64,000 nt of DNA from Torreya grandis. Its lineage: Eukaryota > Streptophyta > Pinopsida > Cupressales > Taxaceae. Below, in pieces: positions 55,861 to 64,000 of this stretch. Both the position numbers and the translations under genes were made by a program. The notes beneath the pieces were generated by a model. It was not told the origin of the DNA and made no database searches. It saw nothing but the letters and a program-made list of their open reading frames with translations. Numbering within the stretch: position 1 is the first letter of the stretch; each line of letters opens with the position of its first letter. The stretch lies in contig JARHVA010003186.1 in NCBI GenBank assembly GCA_037957365.1, positions 256,501 through 320,500 on the forward strand, read 5' to 3'.

Positions 55861-58071
55861 TCCTTTGTTTGATATAGGACACCATGATAAGGAGTCTCTT
55901 ATGAGACTCATTGGTTAGTATCATTTCTTCTCTATCTTTCTTGTACATAACTTTTTCAAAATTACTTGTATATAGATTATTTTCAATTACTTATACATAG
56001 TATCCTTTTGATTTATTGTACATAGTTATTTAAAAAATACAAAAACATTTAAATAACTCAAAATACTAAAAACATTTCAACTATATGCATTCTCCATGCT
56101 TTAAATTTCTACTACCATATTATACTTACATTTATTGTTCTATAATATTGTTTGTTGATTTATCTACATTACCATGCTTCACTTGTTCTTCTTTGAATGT
56201 GTGCAGTGACACCCAAATCTTTGATTGCTTCATTCTACACATTGAGGGGGCATCCTACTTCTACTTTAAAGACATACATCAATATCTCTACCCACTAGGG
56301 GAATCTTATACATGACTACACCATCCAGGTTATGTCATTCCTACACCACACACTCTAATTATCTTGATGATGTACATTACTTACTAGCTTACATATATTA
56401 TTCCATCGACATTCATTAGTGTATATCACTTGTTTATTTATTAGTACATACCTAATCTTGTACTCTATGTCTTTCATACTTTCACTTCTTGATTTGATTA
56501 GTTACATGCAATTGTATTTCCTATATTTACATGTTTTCCTACCTTGCTTTGCATAGCTAGATGTGATTGCATTTCTTAGTTAGTTTTTTTACTCTTATGT
56601 GTGCCCTAGGACATTTTATAATATCCTTTACTTGTACTCTTCTATGTCCCTTTGGCCCTCATGCCAACCTTTCTTATTTTCAAATTGTATGTGTATGTGG
56701 GAATTTGAACATGCCTAGTATGCTTTCTTTTTAGTTTGAGTGACATGTGCCCATGTCCCTTGTTTGATTGGCCCCTTGGCCACTTTTTTATTCTTCTTGC
56801 TTCTTACCTTGCATACTTTTTTTCTTTTCAATTGTTTACAATTACATGATCCACATCATGCATTCTCTTGATTTCTTATATGCCATGATGAACATCATGC
56901 TTCATCCTTCCTTGATAATTAACAACTAACCAGACTTCCAATTTTGATTCACTATATTGCACATGTTGTTATATTGTTATATTTATCTAGGAATACCCCT
57001 ATTGGTCTAATAATCTCTCATATAAATCATGATATATCTTGTCAATTGTCATTGATATATCATGTATTTTTAAAGCATAACACACTTGCAAGGCTCTTTT
57101 TTCTAAGGATAGTCATTACATGGTATTCATTCCTACCCTCAAAAGAGGGGGAAAAAAATAGGGATTTTTTCATAGATATCAGAGCCTCTAGTTTTTAAAA
57201 AACCTAGAATAATATTTAGACTTCAAACTAGGGAAATTAGACCAGATAGATAGTGACAATTATAGAATAATCTTCAAAATCAACATAGGACAAGAGTACC
57301 AAGTTTGGACTACAACACCAGATAGTAGAGTGTCTTATTTTAGTGCTCCTATCTAAATAGAAAAAAAACATATTTTCTATAAATAGATACAAAAATAAGA
57401 CTAGTTATAGTTTTGTTAGCAATAGTTCAGTTTAGAATCAACAATTTTAGTATAGTTTTTATTAGAGAATCTAGATATAGGGGAATCATGCATGACATGA
57501 TGGATCTCACTTCCAATTTTAGATATAGAAGTTGGTATAACTTCCAGATCATAATCCATGTTATAGACACTAGTGATTGGGAGAAAAGTGCATGACACAT
57601 TTGATTTCTCTTCTTTATAATTTATGGTATTACTTAAGCATTCTTAGTAGTTGGAGGCCTTATTCCATCTATAGGTGGTTGGCATAATTTTTGAGTGGCT
57701 TTCACATAAGCCTATTCCCTTATTTTAGAATGGCTTTCATATATATCTAGCATCACCCCACATCATTTAACATCACAATAGGTTTTTTATTGGTTTGCAT
57801 ACCTGGTGAGGTATATTCATTCCTTTCTCTTCCTCTCTCTCTTACCTAAATTTTTGTAAATTTTTACTTTAGACATAACATGTATAGTAAGAACTAATCT
57901 ACTCCTAATTTTTTTTTCAGATTTAAACTTCATGATGTGCTCTCTCTATTCACACCTAACATCACACAACTTCATGGGCTTTACCATTGCAGGTAAGTTT
58001 AGGTATGCTTTCTACTTTTCCTTTATCCTATATTTTTCTATGTTGCATCATTAGAATAAATAAGGGGAAAA
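55861..58071 (+). other. Long non-coding tail of the gag-only element
   Basis: Where pol should be there is only T- and C-rich sequence without protein pattern on either strand. ACATTGAGGGGGCATCC (56238-56254) resembles the purine-rich box found near the 3' end of some plant gypsy elements. At 57283-57345 a segment repeats a ~60-bp portion of the element's own LTR. Ends in the polypurine tract at 58062-58071. Confidence 0.65.
58062..58071 (+). promoter_or_regulatory. Polypurine tract of the gag-only element
   Basis: AAGGGGAAAA directly before the 3' LTR start TGGAGTC. Confidence 0.8.
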
Positions 58072-59263
58072 TGGAGTCATATAAAATATCAAAATTTTTA
58101 GGTTGAGTGTGGCTTATGACACCCAACCCATAGGTATTTCTTTCATGTTATCATGACCCTTCTAGACACCTTTGTGCTTATTCCCAATCATCCCAAGCTT
58201 TCCAAATTATCATTCCACTTCAGCCAGACAACATTTCCTAGGCCAATCCTATCCCCCTAGGTCCTTCACCTATAGGATAAGAGCATCCAACTTGGACTAT
58301 AGATCTAGACCCTAGGGTGTCTTATTTTAGTGATCATATCTGATTATATTTTCAGATCTAACAGTTATTTCCTTTTGTTTCTTATCCTTCATCTTGTTAT
58401 CCTAGCATGAATACATTTGACCCATGACCAATAAATCTCTATAAAAGCCCATTCAAAGTTCATTTATAATGAGGTTGGAAAATATTATAAATCAAGCAAG
58501 AATATAATCAAAACCACTAAGGTAAACTTCCCTATTCTCTACATACAATCATCTAATATAGCTACAAGCATATCCAAACCCTCACACCAGTCCCTATCCA
58601 TGTCAACCATACTTATTTTAGCATTTTTTCATTTGAATTACACTATTACATAAAGAAAATTAAGTGGGAGAACTACATATGGCTTGATCCCTCTTTAGAG
58701 TATTGGTATGTAGGTAGCGTTCCAACACAAGGGGTGTGGATAAATGTTCAATGCATCTTACACACACTAACCCCCCTTCTTTCTCAATTTTTATCAAAGC
58801 ATAATGAAGTCTAGGGTTTGGAGATTAAATTATCTCTATAAGGATTTTTGCATATTTTTAGTAGTCAAGATTTTATATATAGGCTCACATAGGGATAGAA
58901 AATAAAACCCAAAAAAATTAGGTCTCTATGAGTAGTTTGGACAACAATGGTAGAAGAGGATAATAGTACCAGACCCTAGGGTGTCTTATTTTGATGCTCT
59001 TATCCTTTCACAAAATGAAATCTAGATTCTAATTTACGACACTATCCCAGTCTTGCATAGCTAATATCAGACCCTATAATAACCGTTTCAATTCATTTTA
59101 AGCTAAGTCTTATTTTTACTATATTTATTACTATTTATAGAAAGGTTAAAAATAAAAATTAATTATACAAATTAATGGTTAAATTATTGAAATATTATTT
59201 ACTATTCCAGACCCTTAACTAAATTAGGAATAAGACTCCAATATTCCCAAAATTATTAAATCA
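58072..59263 (+). repeat. Gag-only element, 3' LTR (1192 bp)
   Basis: Starts TGGAGTCATATAAAATATC, ends TTAAATCA. TATA box CTATAAAAG (TATAAAA at 58440-58446). Shared blocks with the 5' LTR: GACACCCAACCCATAG, CATTCCACTTCAGCCAG, GGCCAATCCTATCCC, GACCCTAGGGTGTC, AGGAATAAGACTCCAATATT. Confidence 0.9.
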
Positions 59264-60499
59264 AGATATATAAACTATATAGCCCCTTTTTCTAGATTAT
59301 AATAGGTATAAATAGATCCATTCTAACTCTGTAGAAACTAATAATTCATTATATACATAGATCCTTCTTAAAAATGGAAAACATAGTTGAATAAATAACC
59401 TTGTAGACTATAGATTTATGAATCAATGTTTTGTATTTAGCTTTAATAATGGTCCCATATGTTCCTTATATCTTACTACATTAGTGTGTCCCTTTAATGG
59501 CATTTAGCTGAGCTCCATTGGAGATGGGATGACCCTATAAAACCCATTTTATTTGGTAAAAATAATGGTTCTTGGTTTGAATCCCATCAAAAGTCTTGTA
59601 CTCACTTTTTAATTATTGGCTATCAACCATGACTTGGATTATTAACATATTGACCGTTGCTTACTCTATTGATCTTGATTTGTATGATTAAGTGCCAACC
59701 ATCAATCTTGCCCTTGACTTGTCAAATTTGTCCAAGATTATGCCATATATGAAATGTGTGTTAGTTCTTAGGACTCATTATCAATCTACAACCTCACATG
59801 CTTATTCCACATGTCAAAATCTTGAGTGCCTTGAGTGCCTTGACTCATGTCACACCATTGAATCAAGATATATTATTAAGCGAGGACCATTAGATTTATT
59901 GGGACCTTTTTTTGAAATCCAAAATCTACTTTATTAGATTAAAATTGACATCCACACTCCCATCAAATAATGTTCACATAATTATCATTGATGTTCACAT
60001 GACCATCAAATTTAATCTCAAAATATTTGGTTTTGCTTGAGACTAAACTTGATGTTAACATGAATGTCTTATGATATAGGTACATTTTTTAAAAGATTAT
60101 AACTTGAGCTAGATATCTCACATAAACATGAAAATTTTAGAGGATGATCTTGGTATGTGAACTATAATAATGCATGATCCATTGTTTTGTGTGAGGTTTT
60201 CTTAGCAAGATAAAAATTGCACAATTATAATGGTCTATTTTCTTTTGTGTGACATCTTGGTGATACTATGGCTTAAAACAAACTTGAAGAACTCATCTTT
60301 TGATCAATCCTTCAAGTTTATAATGGATTCATAAGACTTATGCAACCTATTCCATGCTATTGAATTCTTGAGACATATGATAACTTTTTTGGATCCCTCT
60401 ATTTTATAATCTTAGACCTATTTCAAAGCCTTTTGATCTATTGCTTCACATTAACTCTACTCAACTTTTCAAAGCTTGGTATGTCAGCTAGAAATGGCT
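59264..60499. other. Unassigned stretch
   Basis: No domain recognised. The 81-codon plus-strand frame at 59692-59937 holds a short duplication (CTTGAGTGCCTTGAGTGCC) and no known motif. Confidence 0.4.
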
Positions 60500-61010
60500 A
60501 ATAAGTCCCATGATAAAGTGATCCATTCATAACATACCACTTGACACTCAATCACACTATTCACACCCTTATATTTAAGGTGTAATGTTCAATATCTCAA
60601 TGCTTTGATTGCATGAAAAGATGACACCTAGAAATTAGTCACTTAAATCTTGGATAGCTAGATGCCACATAGAGGACACTCAATAGCGAGAACTAATAGA
60701 CTAATGACACATGGACCCCTTTTCTCATGGAAATAATGCAATCAAAGGAAGATGTAAAACCTAATGAGGATCGATTCAATTATAAGATGACACATAGCTA
60801 AGCATCATAGTAGTTGGGTTCAACAAAGGTTTCATATAACAAAGTCATGTGATAACATGAACCAATGATATCTTGCAACTTATAAATTTGGTAAATTTCC
60901 TAAGGCCACATTAGCCCAAAATAAATGGGTTCAATCTTTGTAATGTCAAAAGGAAGAGTGATCCAATCAGAAGGTGACATTTGGCATAATATCATGAAAT
61001 CTACCTAGAT
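60500..61010 (+). repeat. Diverged repeat units related to those at 50724-51000
   Basis: Words shared with the 50.7-kb array: GTGATCCATTCATAACATACCACTTGACACTCAATCAC (about 60520), GATGCCACATAGAGGACACTCAAT, GATGACACATAGC, GTGATCCAATCAGAAGGTGACATTTGGC (60958 on). Spacing is irregular (60-90 bp) and divergence high. It lies upstream of an unrecognised coding remnant, so it may be LTR or leader sequence of that element. Confidence 0.45.
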
Positions 61011-61514
61011 ATCCCAATATTTGAAATAAAAGGATGAAGTACATAGAAAGGTGATAAGTGTCAAACATGTGTTAAATATGACACATATCTATCCAAAAAG
61101 TTCTAGTTGTTAGTTTTAATTAAATTTTGATGGGGTTCATTTCATTGTTTATAAAGCCAAGTCACATCAAGGGAAAAGCCAAGCCTATAATGAAATGCCA
61201 TATGGACAAGCTAAAATTAGTGATAGGCTAATTTTCAAAAGTGGATTTTTGAAGCCATTAAAATAAAACCAAAGAGACGCCTAGGCTTTAATTCCAAGTT
61301 AAATACACTTGAAATTTATAACTCATATCTTTCAATTCTAAATTCTAAAAAAAATCTATAATTTAAAAAAATTTAATTTAGGGCATTACATTCACTTTTA
61401 GTTGTGATCTACTAAAGAACTCCCAAGTGTTATGTGTAATTTTTTAAGGACTTATATGTGTTAATTCAATACCAAGACAATCTAAAATCTCATTAATCAA
61501 AAAATCTAGAAACC
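61011..61514 (+). promoter_or_regulatory. Possible LTR/leader upstream of the 61.5-kb reading frame
   Basis: Contains TTTATAAAGCC (TATA-like, about 61150) some 360 bp before the first ATG of the frame. No primer site or partner LTR seen; the role is inferred from position only. Confidence 0.3.
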
Positions 61515-64000
61515 ATGGCTAAAGCTAGAACATCTAGAGCCACCAAACTAGAACAAGTTCCATTCCTCTATTCATATGGGACAAACATCATCTTCCAAGA
61601 CACCAAATTTAATTCTATTACACTAGCTACTAAATAAATTTGTTATAATGATCTATTCTACCATGTAAGAAAAACTATAAATAGGTACAATAATGATGAG
61701 GAAGGCCCCATTGATGCAAAATATAAGTCGTATATCTTGGCACTAAAGTTTGTAGGATTTCATAAGGCTGCATCTAATCTAGAAGTCCTCTCCTACATAG
61801 ACTTAGTCTACCAAATGTTTCTCTAATTAGGTGTGTAGACAATATGATTAAGTATTTTAATTTTGGTAATGGCATTAATTTCATAGTTGGGTTAGCTTTT
61901 TAAGCTCATTAAAAGTTTCCTAGACTAGATATTATTTACAATCAAGAGAGTGTTACCAAATGATTTAAAACACATAACATTAGATAAGTTTTAAGAAACT
62001 AGGTAGAAATAAAGGGGAGGTTCATTTGAAAATCTAATATCAACTAGATCCACATCACCTAATTTAGGAAGGGGTAAAAATAGGGATGGCTATGATGAAC
62101 AAGTTGCATGGGGTTGAGGATAGAGGCCATGTAGATGAGAAGTGGGTTCCACTTATATCCATGGTCATAGATGATGCCCAAACTCCCCCTTTTGGAGAAA
62201 TCATATCCTAAAACTTGGGAAATCACATTAGGAAGGTCATATACAACCATGGAGATCACTTTTATATGATTTCTTACCTAATAGATGCCATCTGTGCTAC
62301 CCAAAAGTTACCCTAATTCACCAACTAGGATCTGAACCTAAGGTAGATTGTGCATATTGTCTTCTCAAAGGTAAGGATCTATAAGTACAATTAAGATATG
62401 TGGGACATTAATGATCATTTATATCTAATAGTGTCTAGGGACATCCATGAGAGGTCAATGCCCTAGCTATTATAATAAATTAGAATAACACTCAGAACCC
62501 TATGATCATACTGGTAGTATATAGACTTCATGATAATAAGGGTAGTAAGAATTAAGACATCCCCCTTTAGGTTTCCTACCATAGTGATAGACAAGCTGGA
62601 TAAGAAAGAGATTACCTTTTAGATACTCATAGGTATAGATGAATTATGCAATAATAATAAAAAATGACTAGTTCATCCTCAATTATCCAACATTGACTAA
62701 TTTAAAATTGAGAACTAGAACTTAGTTATTGATTTTTACAAACAATGACCCACCTTTGGTTTATAAAAAATGATAATAATAGGGAGTGGGACCCTAAAAA
62801 TATAACATTCAAACATTTTAGTAATTACATGAAATCTCTAATCATCACTTACCTTCATGAGCCTAAATATGAATACCAATTCTACATCAATGCATCTAAT
62901 GACATAAAGGTGAAGCAGAGACTAAAGGTTTCTAATATCCCATAGGTAAAAGGGATGTTATATGATTCTAGGTTTTACCAAGTTTTTTAACATTAGTATA
63001 ATTAGGAAGGAGTATCAACATTTGTATTTAATACTACTAGTACTAAGGAAGAAAGGTTGACTGACCCATAACTTAGTGAGAGTATAATATAGGAATTATC
63101 TCCTACTTTAGAAAAGCAAGTAGCTGATATAGAAATGAAAAATAAACAAACTCTAGCACTAGCAACTATAGGAATTATTTTAGTGCAGGTGAGGCCTTCA
63201 GTGGAGGCAATAGTTATACCTACTCTAGCACTAGCAACTTCAGCATTAGGGTTTCCTCTCCTACTTCTTGCTAAAGAGGAATAAGATATCATAGGTCAAG
63301 AGAATGTTTAGTTACCTACTTCATTATTTTATAAACAACCCTTTATCATATTTGGTTAACCCCCAACATCAGACCATATGAACCTTTTCCCCTATAAGCC
63401 TCTCACTAGACCTGTAATCAGACCAATAACTATGATATTGCCCACTATCAACCCCTTTATCATATCATCCACTTCTAGAGTCTTTGTAATGGTCAATTTG
63501 CCTCCATTTATATTTGGGCCTATGCTTATACCTAGTCCAAAACTTCCTAATAAGAGGCCTATTGTCATCATCCCCCAAGTTCTTCTATTCATAACTAGTG
63601 CTTTAGCTAGCATTAGTTCTTCTTCATCCTCAGGAATGACACTTCTCATTTCATCCCCTAGATTTAAATTTATACTAATCACATCCACAATTACATCCTA
63701 GATGTCAAATTTCCAAATATTAACCCCCACTCAGTAATTACCTCCATCTACTCAACCTTTGAGTGGTTTTTTAGATAAATCATGGATAACACAAATGTAA
63801 TTGGCTATAATGGAGAACCAATATTTGGTCATAATATACCCTCCACAAGTCAGATTATAATTTGAAAAGAGAGCTAGAGTAATGAAGAGATTGACCAAGA
63901 GGAAGGTCACCCATCCTAACTAAATAATTGTGTATGAGTTAGAGGAGACTTTGTTCGAGTTGATAAAGAAGAAGAGAGCCAAGCCTGACCAATAATAATA
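61515..64000 (+). pseudogene. Unrecognised long protein remnant, truncated by the window edge
   Basis: From the ATG at 61515: MAKARTSRATKLEQVPFLYS, YGTNIIFQDTKFNSITLATK, a stop, ICYNDLFYHVRKTINRYNND, KYKSYILALKFVGFHKAASN, LEVLSYIDLVYQMFL. The middle (61850-62740) is broken. From 62745 to 64000 one frame stays readable with about fifteen stops: THLWFIKNDNNREWDPKNIT, FSNYMKSLIITYLHEPKYEY, ELSPTLEKQVADIEMKNKQT, LALATIGIILVQVRPSVEAI, a Pro/Ser-rich stretch (63378-63701 open, 107 codons), and a basic end, FEKRARVMKRLTKRKVTHPN. Layout (folded N-part, Pro/Ser linker, basic tail) suggests a retroelement-borne protein. No family recognised. Confidence 0.5.

Larger units (their letters stand above)
52260..59263 (+). 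mobile_element. Non-autonomous gag-only LTR retrotransposon (TR-GAG type)
   Basis: Long direct repeats at 52260-53441 and 58072-59263 have TATA boxes and a polypurine tract (AAGGGGAAAA, 58062-58071) consistent with plus orientation. Outer flanks AGATC (52255-52259) and AGATA (59264-59268) agree at four of five positions, as expected for an aged target duplication. The 4.6-kb interior has one gag-like gene (54638-55860), a leader tandem array and a long tail, and no protease, RT, RNase H or integrase motif. Gag-only elements with long LTRs are known in plants as TR-GAG; they would need enzymes from an autonomous relative. Confidence 0.85.

Noticed and set aside
59692..59937. 81-codon plus-strand frame with several Cys residues (CQNLECLECLDSC)
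   Set aside because: The Cys-rich look comes from a short tandem duplication; no known metal-binding spacing and no homologous context.
63392..63688. 98-codon minus-strand frame (GDEMRSVIPEDEEELMLAKA and onward)
   Set aside because: It is the shadow of the plus-strand Pro/Ser-rich open piece at 63378-63701, which continues a longer readable frame on both sides.

Overview
This window looks like plant nuclear DNA from the repeat-packed intergenic part of a large genome. It is AT-rich, CpG looks scarce by eye, and I found no intact host gene, tRNA, rRNA or bacterial feature. Almost all that can be recognised is LTR-retrotransposon sequence of Ty1/copia and Ty3/gypsy type, decayed by in-frame stops, frameshifts and nested insertions. 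Nothing in it fixes the species. The high load of old Tat-like gypsy, copia and chromovirus copies fits a big-genome seed plant such as a gymnosperm, but that is inference.

Layout. (1) 1-2740: left-truncated copia element on the minus strand (Gag, protease, integrase, iMet primer site, LTR); its LTR also carries a polypurine tract on the far side. (2) 2887-5640: plus-strand Tat-like gypsy Gag-protease remnant without reverse transcriptase, then a 66-bp minisatellite (6440-6860) and mostly unassigned DNA to 11.7 kb. (3) 11.7-16.1 and 33.5-37.7 kb: two parallel copies of a large repeat whose minus strand carries remnants of a protein I do not recognise; in the second copy a gypsy Gag remnant lies downstream on the same strand. 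(4) 18.4-24.3 kb: minus-strand Tat-like gypsy polyprotein (Lys/acidic N-part, protease, RT, RNase H, integrase). (5) 26665-32533: full-length copia element with both LTRs and a perfect 5-bp target duplication. (6) 38.5-41.1 kb: 70-bp minisatellite, a minus-strand protease remnant and a plus-strand integrase end. (7) 42.0-44.7 kb: unrecognised plus-strand coding remnant ending in a Lys/Glu-rich repeat segment. (8) 45205-50720: the best-preserved element, a chromodomain gypsy (chromovirus) with 324/325-bp LTRs. (9) 52260-59263: a 7-kb element with 1.2-kb LTRs and only a gag-like gene, that is a non-autonomous TR-GAG-type element, with a ~124-bp tandem array in its leader. (10) 61515-64000: a decayed, unrecognised long reading frame running off the right edge.

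No genes here work together as a cellular pathway. The functional logic is that of retrotransposons: gag and pol domains between LTRs, with primer-binding sites and polypurine tracts at the expected junctions. By LTR similarity the chromovirus is youngest (about 91% by a hand count), the TR-GAG-type element older (roughly 80-85%), and the 26.7-32.5 kb copia oldest (roughly three quarters to four fifths). The most promising unexplained items are the three unrecognised coding remnants and the gag-only element.
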